Source of the DNA: Fulvivirga sp.
Lineage (GTDB): Bacteria > Bacteroidota > Bacteroidia > Cytophagales > Cyclobacteriaceae
NCBI GenBank assembly: GCA_028280565.1
Contig: JANQLQ010000134.1
Coordinates: forward strand, 1 to 37,847
Direction: 5' to 3'
DNA: 37,847 nt
The notes under the pieces are model-generated. The model saw only the letters and a list, made by a program, of their open reading frames with translations. It was not told the origin of the DNA and searched no databases. Of the stretch, positions 23,683-33,700 are shown piece after piece. The translations under genes were made by a program, and so were the position numbers. Positions within the stretch are counted from its first letter, which is position 1. Every line of letters begins with the position of its first letter.

Positions 23683-26600
23683 ATGAGATCATTTTGTGGA
23701 ATCAAGCTACCGTTTTTGTATAAGCGCAGAAGTCGGATTCTGTCGCAGGATACTCAAAAGCTAGGATTAAGTCAAAAGAATCAGAACATCCCTATCAAGA
23801 GAGGCGATGTTGACAATCCAGGCGCAGGTCATATCCCAAGACCTTTTATCACCACCTGGAGGACGGTATGGAATAAAGAGGAGATTAACATCCCCACGAA
23901 TAGCGGCAGTAGTTACAATTATACGGTCGATTGGGGTGATGGCAGTTCAGACACTCACCTGGCCGGGGATGCTACGCATCGCTATGCTTCCCCTGGTATC
24001 CATACGGTAACCATTACAGGAGATTTTCCTCATGTTTATTTCGATTGGAGTCCCGGGGCAAACAAGATACGGACCGTGGAGCAATGGGGAGATATCCAAT
24101 GGGCAAGCATGGAGCGAGCCTTCGCAGGATGTAAGAACCTGGAGATCAATGCGACAGATGCCCCAGACCTGTCTGCAGTGACAAATATGTCTTTTATGTT
24201 CACTAAAGCTGATGCATTCAACCAGGACATAGGCCATTGGGATGTAAGCAACGTCACCAGCATGTCTTTGATGTTCTATGGAGCTACTGCATTCAACCAG
24301 GATATAGGCAGTTGGGACGTAAGCAATGTAACAAACATGTTAGGGATGTTCTGGAATGCTACTGCATTCAACCGGGATATAGGCAGTTGGGATGTAAGCA
24401 ACGTCACCAGTATGTTAGGGATGTTCTGGAATGCCACGTCATTCAACCGGGATGTGGGCAGTTGGGATGTGAGCAACGTAACAACCATGCGTAGTATGTT
24501 CCAGGATGCTACTTCATTCAACCGGGATGTAGGGAGTTGGGATGTAAGCAACGTAATAAGCATGCGTAGTATGTTCCAGGACGCCACGTCATTCGACCAG
24601 GACCTGGGCAACTGGACCTCCAATGCTACCGATAGACTTGACATGTTCGGGGGTTCCGGCCTGGATGGTACCCACTATTCGGCAACCCTCATGGGATGGG
24701 AAGCCAATACACCTGCAACAAGTGTCAATTTAGGTGCCCATGGCATGACCTATGGTTTACATGCCGCTGCAGCCCGGGCCGCACTCGTCAGCCGGGGTTG
24801 GAAAATCACCGGGGATGAACTCGATACAGGTTTTGGTGATTCAGCAAGACCTTTTGTCACCACCTGGAAGACGACATGGAATAACGAGGAGATTACCATC
24901 CCCACGAATCGTGGCAGTAGTTACAATTACGCGGTCGATTGGGGTGACGGTACTGTAGACAGCGGCCTGGCCGGGGATGCTACGCACCGCTATGCATCAC
25001 CTGGTACCTACCGGGTAACCATTAAAGGAGATTTTCCTCATATTTATTTCGATTGGAGTCCCGGGGCAAACAAAATACGTACTGTGGAAGAATGGGGAGA
25101 TATCCAATGGGAAAGTATGGAGCGAGCCTTTGCAGGATGTAAAAACCTGGAGATCACCGCGACAGATGCCCCCGACCTGTCCGCAGTGACAAACATGTCT
25201 TTGATGTTCTATGGAGCTACTTCATTCAACCAGGACATAGGCCGTTGGGAGGTGAGCAACGTAACAGACATGTCCGGGATGTTCTGGAATGCTACTGCGT
25301 TCAACCAGGATATAGGCGGTTGGGATGTAAGCCGTGTAACAAACATGTCATATATGTTCTCCATGGCTACGTCATTCAACCAGGACATAGGAAGTTGGGA
25401 GGTAAGCAACGTAACAGACATGTGGAGGATGTTCGAAGACACTACGTCATTCAACCAGGATATAGGCAGTTGGGATGTAAGCAATGTAACAAACATGTTA
25501 GGGATGTTCTGGAATGCTACTGCATTCAACCAGGGCATAGGCAATTGGGATGTAGGTAAAGTAACAAATATGTTAGGGATGTTTTGGAATGCTAGTTCAT
25601 TCAACCAGGACATCGGCCGTTGGGATGTAAGTAACGTCACCAGCATGTCTTCGATGTTCTATGGAGCTACTTCATTTAACCAGGACATCGGTCGTTGGGA
25701 TGTAAGTAAAGTAATAAACATGCATTTAATGTTCTGGAATGCTACGTCATTCAACCGGGAACTGGGCAGCTGGACCTCCAATGCTACCGATAGACTTGAC
25801 ATGTTCGGGGGCTCCGGCCTGGATTGTACCCACTATTCGGCAACCCTGGTGGGATGGGAAGCTAATACACCTGTAACAGGTGTCAATTTAGGCGCCCATG
25901 GCATGACCTATGGTTTACATGCCGCCGCAGCCCGGGCCGCACTCGTTAGCCGGGGTTGGAAAATCACCGGGGATGAACTCGATACAAGTTTTGGTGATTC
26001 AACAAGACCTTTTATCACCACCTGGAAGACGACATGGAATAACGAGGAGATCACCATCCCCACGAATCGTGGCAGTGGTTACAATTACGCGGTCGATTGG
26101 GGTGACGGCAGTGTAGACAGCGGCCTGGCCGGGGATGCTACGCACCGCTATGCATCACCTGGCACCTACCGGGTAACCATTAAAGGAGATTTTCCTCATA
26201 TTTATTTCGATTGGAGTCCCGGGGCAAAAAAGATACGCACTGTGGAACAATGGGGAGATACCCGGTGGGCAAGTATGGAGCGAGCCTTTGCAGGATGTAA
26301 GAACCTGGAGATCACCGCGACAGATGCCCCCGACCTATCCGCAGTGACAAATATGTCTTTTATGTTCACTAAAGCTGATGCATTCAACCAGGATATAGGC
26401 AATTGGGATGTGAGCAACGTAACAGACATGTCCGGGATGTTCTGGAATGCTACTTCATTCAACCAAGACATCGGCAGTTGGGATGTAAGCCGTGTAACAA
26501 ACATGTCATATATGTTCTCCCTGGCTACTTCATTTGACCAGGACATCGGCCGTTGGGATGTGAGTAACGTAACAGACATGTGGAGGATGTTCGAAGACGC

Positions 26601-28107
26601 TACGTCATTCAACCAGGACATAAGCCGTTGGGATGTAAGCAACGTCACCAGCATGTTAGGGATGTTCTGGAATGCTACTGCATTCAACCGGGACATCGGC
26701 CGTTGGGATGTAGGTAAAGTAACCACCATGTTAGGGATGTTCTGGAACGCTACGTCATTCAACCAGGACATTGGCGGTTGGGATGTAAGCAACGTCACCA
26801 GCATGTCTTCGATGTTCTATGGAGCTACTTCATTTAACCAGGACATCGGCCGTTGGGATGTAAGTAAAGTAACCAGCATGTTAGGGATGTTCTGGAATGC
26901 TACGTCATTCAACCAGGACCTGGGCAGCTGGACCTCTTATGCTACTGATAGACTTGACATGTTCGGGGGCTCCGGCCTGGATTGTACCCACTATTCGGCA
27001 ACCCTGGTGGGATGGGAAGCCAATACACCCGCAACAGGTGTCAATTTAGGCGCCCTTAGCATGAACTATGGTTTACATGCCGTTGCTGCCCGGGCCGCAC
27101 TCGTCAGCCGGGGTTGGACAATCACCGGGGATGAACTCGATATAAGTTTTGGTGATTCAATAAGACCTTTTATCACCACCTGGAGAACGACATGGAATAA
27201 CGAGGAGATTACCATCCCCACGAATAGTGGCAGTAGTTACAATTACACGGTCGATTGGGGTGACGGCAGTGTAGACAGCGGCCTGGCCGGGGATGCTACG
27301 CACCGTTATGCATCGCCTGGTACCTACCAGGTAACCATTAAAGGAGATTTTCCTCATGTTTATTTCAATTATAGTCCCGGGGCAAACAAGATACAGGCCG
27401 TGAAACAATGGGGAGATATCCAATGGGTAAGTATGGAGCGAGCCTTCGCAGGATGTAAGAACCTGGAGATCACGGCGACAGATGCCCCCGACCTGTCTGC
27501 AGTGACAGACATGTCATTGATGTTCAGTGGAGCCACTTCGTTTAACCAGGATATAGGCCGTTGGGATATAAGCAACGTAACAAACATGTCTTCGATGTTC
27601 GGTGGGGCCACTTCGTTCAACCAGGACATCGGTGATTGGGATGTAAGTAACGTAACAAACATGTCTTCGATGTTCAGTGGAGCCATTTCATTCAACCAAG
27701 ATATAGGCCGTTGGGAGGTAAGTAAAGTAAGCAACATACGCAATATGTTTTGGGAGGCTACATCCTTCAACCAGGATATAGGTGATTGGGATGTAAGCAA
27801 CGTAATAAACATGCGCAGTATGTTCTGTTATGCTACATCGTTCAACCAAGACATAGGTGACTGGGATGTAAGCAGTGTAACAAACATGCGTAGTATGTTC
27901 TGTTATGCTACATCCTTCAACCAGGACATAAGTGATTGGGATGTAAGTAACGTAATAGACATGTCTTTTATGTTCGATGGGGCTACGTCATTCAACCAGG
28001 ACCTGGGCAACTGGGTCTCCAATGCTATTGATAGGGATGGAATGTTCACGGGCACAGGCCTGGATTGTACGAACTATTCGGCTACCCGCATTTGGATGGA
28101 CGAATAA
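23683..28107 (+). CDS. Giant four-unit PKD + DUF285 repeat protein, lacking signal peptide and sorting tail
   Basis: From ATG 23683 the protein has 1474 residues. The frame is open further upstream to 23470, but that part contains the promoter. After about 50 basic N-terminal residues come four units, each starting with RPF[IV]TTW and a PKD-like domain ([16 protein letters not shown]), then 25-residue DUF285 repeats (FNQDIG-x-WDVSNVT-x-M-x-x-MF). Units begin at 23839, 24847, 26005 and 27163. The first three end with a [10 protein letters not shown]-type closing segment. Units 2 and 3 are both 1158 bp and nearly identical; unit 1 is exactly 150 bp (two repeats) shorter. Unlike its relative at 1310-3880 it has no hydrophobic signal peptide at the start and no T9SS tail; the fourth unit stops early at [10 protein letters not shown]. 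It may be a decaying gene. Confidence 0.8.
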   Translation: MRSFCGIKLPFLYKRRSRILSQDTQKLGLSQKNQNIPIKRGDVDNPGAGHIPRPFITTWRTVWNKEEINIPTNSGSSYNYTVDWGDGSSDTHLAGDATHRYASPGIHTVTITGDFPHVYFDWSPGANKIRTVEQWGDIQWASMERAFAGCKNLEINATDAPDLSAVTNMSFMFTKADAFNQDIGHWDVSNVTSMSLMFYGATAFNQDIGSWDVSNVTNMLGMFWNATAFNRDIGSWDVSNVTSMLGMFWNATSFNRDVGSWDVSNVTTMRSMFQDATSFNRDVGSWDVSNVISMRSMFQDATSFDQDLGNWTSNATDRLDMFGGSGLDGTHYSATLMGWEANTPATSVNLGAHGMTYGLHAAAARAALVSRGWKITGDELDTGFGDSARPFVTTWKTTWNNEEITIPTNRGSSYNYAVDWGDGTVDSGLAGDATHRYASPGTYRVTIKGDFPHIYFDWSPGANKIRTVEEWGDIQWESMERAFAGCKNLEITATDAPDLSAVTNMSLMFYGATSFNQDIGRWEVSNVTDMSGMFWNATAFNQDIGGWDVSRVTNMSYMFSMATSFNQDIGSWEVSNVTDMWRMFEDTTSFNQDIGSWDVSNVTNMLGMFWNATAFNQGIGNWDVGKVTNMLGMFWNASSFNQDIGRWDVSNVTSMSSMFYGATSFNQDIGRWDVSKVINMHLMFWNATSFNRELGSWTSNATDRLDMFGGSGLDCTHYSATLVGWEANTPVTGVNLGAHGMTYGLHAAAARAALVSRGWKITGDELDTSFGDSTRPFITTWKTTWNNEEITIPTNRGSGYNYAVDWGDGSVDSGLAGDATHRYASPGTYRVTIKGDFPHIYFDWSPGAKKIRTVEQWGDTRWASMERAFAGCKNLEITATDAPDLSAVTNMSFMFTKADAFNQDIGNWDVSNVTDMSGMFWNATSFNQDIGSWDVSRVTNMSYMFSLATSFDQDIGRWDVSNVTDMWRMFEDATSFNQDISRWDVSNVTSMLGMFWNATAFNRDIGRWDVGKVTTMLGMFWNATSFNQDIGGWDVSNVTSMSSMFYGATSFNQDIGRWDVSKVTSMLGMFWNATSFNQDLGSWTSYATDRLDMFGGSGLDCTHYSATLVGWEANTPATGVNLGALSMNYGLHAVAARAALVSRGWTITGDELDISFGDSIRPFITTWRTTWNNEEITIPTNSGSSYNYTVDWGDGSVDSGLAGDATHRYASPGTYQVTIKGDFPHVYFNYSPGANKIQAVKQWGDIQWVSMERAFAGCKNLEITATDAPDLSAVTDMSLMFSGATSFNQDIGRWDISNVTNMSSMFGGATSFNQDIGDWDVSNVTNMSSMFSGAISFNQDIGRWEVSKVSNIRNMFWEATSFNQDIGDWDVSNVINMRSMFCYATSFNQDIGDWDVSSVTNMRSMFCYATSFNQDISDWDVSNVIDMSFMFDGATSFNQDLGNWVSNAIDRDGMFTGTGLDCTNYSATRIWMDE
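24847..27162 (+). repeat. Two 1158-bp near-identical direct repeats inside the gene
   Basis: Unit 2 (24847-26004) and unit 3 (26005-27162) have exactly the same length and long stretches of identical DNA, for example over the PKD-like segment and the closing GGATGATTCGGTAT-type segment. Within them the 75-bp DUF285 repeats differ mainly in the variable codons. Confidence 0.85.
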
Positions 28108-28250
28108 CACTCTGACGCTGAGAATGCCTGTTGGACGCCGTTGGTTTGGAATACGGAACCCATGCCTCTGCGATCAATAAATAAATAAGTAATCAATCGT
28201 AGTTGGACCATTAACGACCACAACACTCCTGGTGGCGAATACTGCCTTTT
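28108..28250 (+). pseudogene. Decayed 3' end of the giant DUF285 gene
   Basis: Sequence after the stop at 28105-28107 still resembles the closing segment of the other units when read in shifting frames: GWTNNTLTL in frame +1, then LDAVGLEYGTHASAINK in another (compare [18 protein letters not shown]), then SWTINDHNTPGGEY (compare [10 protein letters not shown]). At least two frameshifts and a stop separate these pieces. No T9SS tail was found beyond. Confidence 0.6.
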
Positions 28251-28333
28251 GGAATCGATCCGATCGTTGATGTCCATACCAGTGAAAACGCTTTTTAAAA
28301 TAGACCCACACCTTCACTTCCAGGAGATACGAC

Positions 28334-28821
28334 ATGAGCACATACAATGACACGGTGATAAAAATCGGGTTGGGAGGTTACCTGGTCAGTGAAAAGTTGG
28401 GTGAGGTAAAGCAAGTGGCAGGAGCCATCACGCCAGCAGTACATGTCCTAATCCGCCAGGATGTTAACCTATCCATGGGTATTTCTATTGGGTTTAACAG
28501 TACCCCAATAAACTTTGTGGGCTTCACCGTTCGCGACCCGGAACATGACCAAACGTATCTCGCCTATATAGCCAGTGGACAGCGGAAGAGCGGCTTAAAA
28601 CCGGTCCCTGGACGATCCGCGACTCGGACCACTATTACTTTAGCTATCCTGTAATGATGATGGACCTGGGGGCATCCGAAAGTGAATCAATGGTTTATGC
28701 CGATGAACAAATAGCTCACCATAGTGTCGGTGGATACCCCGCTTTATCAAACCCAGGAAGCCATGAAATTATCATTGGGACCAGGCTATTCCATCATGAG
28801 AAATATGGGGCATTGTGGTGA
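28334..28821 (+). pseudogene. Small unknown gene with one frameshift, upstream of the NTPase
   Basis: The ATG at 28334 has a good Shine-Dalgarno-like AGGAG 8 bp upstream. The first frame encodes about 80 plausible residues (MSTYNDTVIKIGLGGYLV..., GISIGFNSTPINFVGFTV..., TYLAYI). Near 28575 the coding sense moves to the -1 frame: WTAEERLKTGPWTIRDSDHY then VMMMDLGASESES and GSHEIIIGTRLFHHEKYGAL, ending at TGA 28819-28821. Read together it would be a protein of about 162 residues. No slippery heptamer is visible at the junction, so an indel (or a sequencing error) is more likely than programmed frameshifting. The family is not recognised. The peptide GSHEI[IV]IGTR at its end recurs at the end of the next gene. 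Confidence 0.6.
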
Positions 28822-28871
28822 TAGAAAAAAAGTATCGGATCTGCTGGAACATCTTCTAACTAAAATGGAAA

Positions 28872-30635
28872 ATGAACGAAAAAGAAATTGATGACCAGGA
28901 CCAGGGGGTCCGGGGTATTGTTAACATCAACCCACTCACCCATCCATTCCCTGGTTTACGGCCATTTGGAATTGAAAAAAGTCACCTGTTCTTCGGCAGG
29001 GGGGATCAAACTGATGAGATTCTGGTCAAACTTTCAGATCATAAGTTTGTCACTGTTCATGGAGCTTCTGGTAGTGGTAAGTCTTCACTAATGTATGGTG
29101 GGCTGATCCCGGCTTTGTATGGTGGATTCATGACCGGGGCAGGTTCCAATTGGCGTATTGTTGTTACGAGACCCGGGGGTAATCCAATTGAGAACCTGGC
29201 AGAGGCCTTATTGATCAATGACAAAGAATACGCCAGCCTTGGCGATGAAGATAAGCTGATCCGGAAAACGATCATAAGTACTGTACTTAGAAGTAGCTCT
29301 CTTGGCTTGGTAGAAGTAGTTCGTCAACTTAAAGCGGATGATTTTCAAAATGTGTTGATCCTTGTGGACCAGTTTGAGGAGCTCTTTAGGGATCGAAAGC
29401 TTCTAACTGCCACACCCGGTTTGGATGAATCACAGGCATTTGTAAATCTCCTTCTTGAAGCGATCCACCAACAGGATGAGCCTGTCTATGTAGCGCTTAC
29501 CATGCGGTCTGATTTTATTGGAGAGTGTACGCAGTTTCCCGGTTTAACGCGAATGATCAATGCTTCCCACTATTTGATCCCTCAAATGACCAGGGATCAA
29601 AAACGAAGGGCCATAGAAGGTCCTGTGGCGGTAGGAGGAGGAAAAATAGCACCCAGGCTTACCCAGCAATTACTCAATGATACAGGAGATAACCCGGACC
29701 AGTTACCTGTTCTTCAGCACGCACTTATGCGTACCTGGTCCTATTGGATAGACAACAGGAAAGCGGGAGAACCTATGGATCTCAGGCACTACAACGCTAT
29801 TGGCACACTTAAAGATGCTCTTTCAATGCATGCCAATGAGGCATTTGATTCATTAAGCAAGCGTGAAAAGGAAATTTGCAAAGTGATGTTCAAAGCCTTA
29901 ACGGGGAGAGGTCCCGGAAACCAGGGAATACGGAGACCAACAAGACTAACCACGATTGCTGCTATTGCAGGGGTGAATGAAGATGAAGCCGGGAGAGTGG
30001 CAGAAAGGTTCAGGGAACCAGGCAGGTCGCTTTTGATGCCGCCGTTTGGTGTTAAGCTTGAGCCGGAGACGGTCATAGATATCTCTCATGAGAGCTTGAT
30101 GCGTACCTGGATCCGACTCAAAGGGTGGTTGGATGAAGAATCTAAAGCAGTAAAAATGTACCTGGATCTCTCGGGAGCAGCTGAAAGGTACCAAGAAGGG
30201 AAAGCAGAACTTTGGCAAATGCCGGACCTGCAATTGGCCCTTACATGGAGGGAAGAAAATAAACCGACACTTGCTTGGGCGCAGCGATACAATCCGTCTT
30301 TCGAACGTACAATGGTGTTCCTGGAGACATCTGAAAAAGCCTACCTGGCCGAGTTGCGTAACAAAGAGATCCTTCAAAATCGGCAGTTAAAATGGATGCG
30401 AATGACAGCTTTCGTTTTAGCTATAGTCATATTGGTTTCTGTTAGCTTCTCGATTTATTTCCTAATCAAAGCCGATGAAGCAGAAAAAGTGGCGGAAGAA
30501 GCAAAAATAGTGGAGCTGGCTACGAACGATGAAAAGGATCGGTATCCAAACGCCTCTTTGTTAAATACCGGAAGCCATGAGATTGTGATTGGGACCCGGC
30601 CGCCTAATCATGGAAAAACATTAACAGCCGAATGA
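28872..30635 (+). CDS. nSTAND1-type NTPase with C-terminal membrane helix
   Basis: Protein of 587 residues. NPFPGLRPF-like start (PLTHPFPGLRPF, 21-32), FFGR at 40-43, Walker A GASGSGKSS at 64-72, Walker B VLILVDQFEEL at 161-171, a sensor-like ALTMRSDFIGEC at 208-219 and the winged-helix region HESLMRTW at 406-413. These are the hallmarks of the nSTAND1 family of STAND NTPases. One membrane helix lies at about 511-532. Family members usually continue into WD40 or other sensor repeats after this helix; here only 55 residues follow, ending in GSHEIVIGTRPPN, which matches the end of the small gene just upstream. STAND proteins act as signal-triggered oligomerising switches in defence or regulation; the trigger and output here are unknown. 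The gap to the upstream gene is 50 bp, so they are probably co-transcribed. Confidence 0.88.
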   Translation: MNEKEIDDQDQGVRGIVNINPLTHPFPGLRPFGIEKSHLFFGRGDQTDEILVKLSDHKFVTVHGASGSGKSSLMYGGLIPALYGGFMTGAGSNWRIVVTRPGGNPIENLAEALLINDKEYASLGDEDKLIRKTIISTVLRSSSLGLVEVVRQLKADDFQNVLILVDQFEELFRDRKLLTATPGLDESQAFVNLLLEAIHQQDEPVYVALTMRSDFIGECTQFPGLTRMINASHYLIPQMTRDQKRRAIEGPVAVGGGKIAPRLTQQLLNDTGDNPDQLPVLQHALMRTWSYWIDNRKAGEPMDLRHYNAIGTLKDALSMHANEAFDSLSKREKEICKVMFKALTGRGPGNQGIRRPTRLTTIAAIAGVNEDEAGRVAERFREPGRSLLMPPFGVKLEPETVIDISHESLMRTWIRLKGWLDEESKAVKMYLDLSGAAERYQEGKAELWQMPDLQLALTWREENKPTLAWAQRYNPSFERTMVFLETSEKAYLAELRNKEILQNRQLKWMRMTAFVLAIVILVSVSFSIYFLIKADEAEKVAEEAKIVELATNDEKDRYPNASLLNTGSHEIVIGTRPPNHGKTLTAE

Positions 30636-30666
30636 TCAAAAAGTCGAGTAGGAAAGGGGGATGAGA

Positions 30667-30740
30667 AGGGTTTCGATCGCAAAACTCCCGGTCCCGTCCC
30701 GATAGCGGGACCGGGACGGGATGAGATGTGACCGAGCAGG
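30667..30740. repeat. REP-like element, copy 3
   Basis: GGGTTTCGATCGCAAAACTCCCGG ... GTGACCGAGCAGG, matching the elements at 11694 and 13462, with a GC-rich hairpin inserted between the two conserved ends. It lies in the gap between convergent genes (30635 and 30769). Confidence 0.5.
30688..30714. terminator. GC-rich hairpin between convergent genes
   Basis: Perfect 9-bp inverted repeat CCGGTCCCG / CGGGACCGG with a 9-nt loop. It could terminate transcription from both sides, though there is no T-run. Confidence 0.5.
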
Positions 30741-30768
30741 TACTTACTTAAACAAAAGCTTCTTGATA

Positions 30769-33700
30769 TTACTGTATGATGATCTTTCCCAGGGATCTAT
30801 CTCCTTTTTGAGTCACGATTTCAAACAAGTACGTCCCCCTGGGCAGGCGGCTCGTGTTTATTACAGGGCCATTTTCCGAGTACAAATAGGCCCCGATCAT
30901 CGTATAGATATTTACTTGTTTTAATTTTTGCCCCGAACCTGGATCAATGTCAATATAGACTTTATCCCTTGCCGGGTTGGGGTAGAGGGTAAAATCCTTG
31001 AACTCATGATTACGTATGGCGGTTACTACTTTTTCTTCCGTGATGGATGCGAACCCTGTCCACCCCGCATCTATATAAGCTTGTCTCATGTCGGTGGGCA
31101 CTACCAGGTCTACTTGGCTGCGATCTGCAAATGCATCATCGTGGATCGATGGGGGAGGGGTGGCCTTTACTTTCACCGTGGAAAGGTCTGGGTTGTCGCT
31201 AAAAGCATTGGCGCCAATCGCGGTCACCTTATAGGTGATGCCCTCATAGGTAACCGTTCCGGGAATTTCTACTTCTGTTGCTGAACCGATGTAGTCTACG
31301 ACCTCAACTTCATTGGGGTCTACAGAAGTAATTTCATAGTCGATGCTCGATACGGTAAACACATCTACTTGAGCAGGACAAGCCTCCACGGTCACCACGA
31401 TCTCTGCGCGGTCACTCTCACAACTGTTGGTGGTTTGACTGACGTAATGGGTGGTGCTTCCCGCGTTTGTTGTAACCGGTGTAGGCGCAGTAGCCTCCCC
31501 CGTTCCTCCTGTTGCCGTGGTGTACCATAGCAGGTTATCCCCGGTTGCGGTCAATACAGTGGCCGTCTCGCCCACACAGTATTCCACCGATGGACTACTT
31601 ACCGCTGGCGCAGATGGGCTAGCGTTGACCGTTACCGTAGCGCTTGCTGCCAAACTGCGAAAATCAGGCGTATATTCCGCTACATTTTCGGGGACAGTGA
31701 TCTCGATGACACCATCGCAAGTCGTTGGTGTCACTTTAACGGTATAGCTGGAACCGCCCCCTGTAAAATCACTAAGCGTAGCGTGGTCCACATCAATGTC
31801 ATTTATGGTAAAACCTGTCACCTCCCTGGTAAAATTAAAGGTCATATCAAAGGGGCTTAAACTTTCTACTTCTGATGCACCTTCTATTGAAAGCGCAATC
31901 CCTTCCTCGAGGGAGGCAAAACCTGTCCATTCAGCAGCTTCATAAGCAGTTTTGATACTACCGGCAGTACCCCTGGGAACGATCACATTTATTTGGTCGC
32001 GGCCTGGGTTTTGAAAGGCATCTGCATGGAGCGTTGGTGGCGCGTCAGCCTTCAACATCACTATGGCAAGGTTCGGGTTGTCTATAAAAGCAACACTGTC
32101 AATACGGGTCACACCCACGGGTAGGGTCACCTCGGTCAATTGGTTGTCCTTAAAAGCGTGTTGTCCAATGCTGGTCACCGTATAGGTTTCACTATTATCA
32201 TCGACCGTTCCGGGAATGTCCACTCCTGCTGCTGAACCGGTGTAGTCCAGGACCTTTACTTCATTGGTGGTTACAGCAGTAATCCCGTATTTGATGTCCT
32301 TATCGGTAAAGATGCCCATGGATCTGAAGCCTGTCCACCCACGATCTAAATAAACTTGTCTATTGCCTATGGGGACGTCCACATCTATCCTGGAACGGTT
32401 AAAGGTGTTTTCTTCAATGGATGGGGGCTCGGTCCCTTCTAAACGCACTGTACCCCCAATTGGCATGCTACCAAAAGCCCAAATATCAATACTGGTCACA
32501 CTGCCCGGTAGGGTCACCTGTGTTAATTGGAGGTTGACTGAAAAAGCACTGTTCCCGATACTGTCCACAGGCTCAGGTATGGTCACACTGGTTAATTTAT
32601 TTTCTTTGAAAACACCCTCATTGATATAGGTGAGCCTGTTTGGCGTGCTGAAATTCACCTGGGTCAATTCGTTGTTTTGGAAAACATCTGGTCCAGTACT
32701 GGTCAGACTGCTGGGTATGGTTACCTCGGTCAATTGGTTATTCATAAAAGCATACTGCTCGATCCTGGCCACATTGCTCGGGTCAGCGAAGGTCAACCTG
32801 GTCAATCCATCCTCCTTCTCGTTCGCTTCTTTCCAAAAAGCCCTATAGCCAATAGCGGTCACCTTGTACTCGGTGCCTTGGTCGGTAACCGTTGTGGGGA
32901 TGGTCACCTCTTTTGCAGTACCGACGTAGTCGATGATCTCAACTTCATCGGCTGAGCTAATTCTGTATTTGATGTCATTGTTGGTAAAGATGCCAAAGGT
33001 GATGGATCTGAACTCGTCCCACCCATTATCTTTATACGCTTGTATCCTGCCTATTGGCACTACCAGGTCTATTAGTTTGCGACCTGGAGTGTGAAAGGCA
33101 TCTGCATGGAGCACCGGTGGAATGTCACGCTCCACCGTCACCACGCCAAGGGGGTTGCCGTAAAAGGCCTGGAACTCTATACTATCCACATGGGCCGGTA
33201 TGGTCACCTCTGTGAATTTGTTGGACGCAAAGGCCCACTGCGAGATAGTGGTGATACCATTCGGTAGGGTCACCTCGGTCAATTGGTTTGTTCCAAAAGC
33301 CCGTTGTCCGAGACTGGTTACACTTTCCGGAATGACAACACTGGTCAATCCGTTTTTCCAAAAAGCATCTTCCCCGATACTGGTGACGTTGCTAGGCGTT
33401 GTTGGCGTGTTGCTGAAAGTAACCTGGGGCAATTGTTTATTATAAAAGGCTTGATAGCCAATAGCGGTCACCTTGTACTCGGTGCCGTCGCGGTTGACCT
33501 TTTGGAGTATGGTCACCTCTGTTGCGGAACTGGCGGCACTGGCATCATAGCCTGCGATCTCAACTTTGCGTTGAGCGATAGAGGTAATGGCGTATGTGAT
33601 GCCATCACCATCACCGGTAAAGGTGGCAGGGTTGGTGGATTTGAAGTTCGTCCAGCCGCGATCTGAATAATGATCCTCCATGAATGTGGGCACTAAAAGA

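Noticed and set aside
24200-28060. CRISPR-like regular repeats
   Set aside because: The 69-75-bp period units are in-frame protein repeats with no spacer structure; both strands support one long coding frame.
28565-28585. Programmed -1 ribosomal frameshift
   Set aside because: No X-XXY-YYZ slippery heptamer or following stem could be seen at the junction; an indel is simpler.
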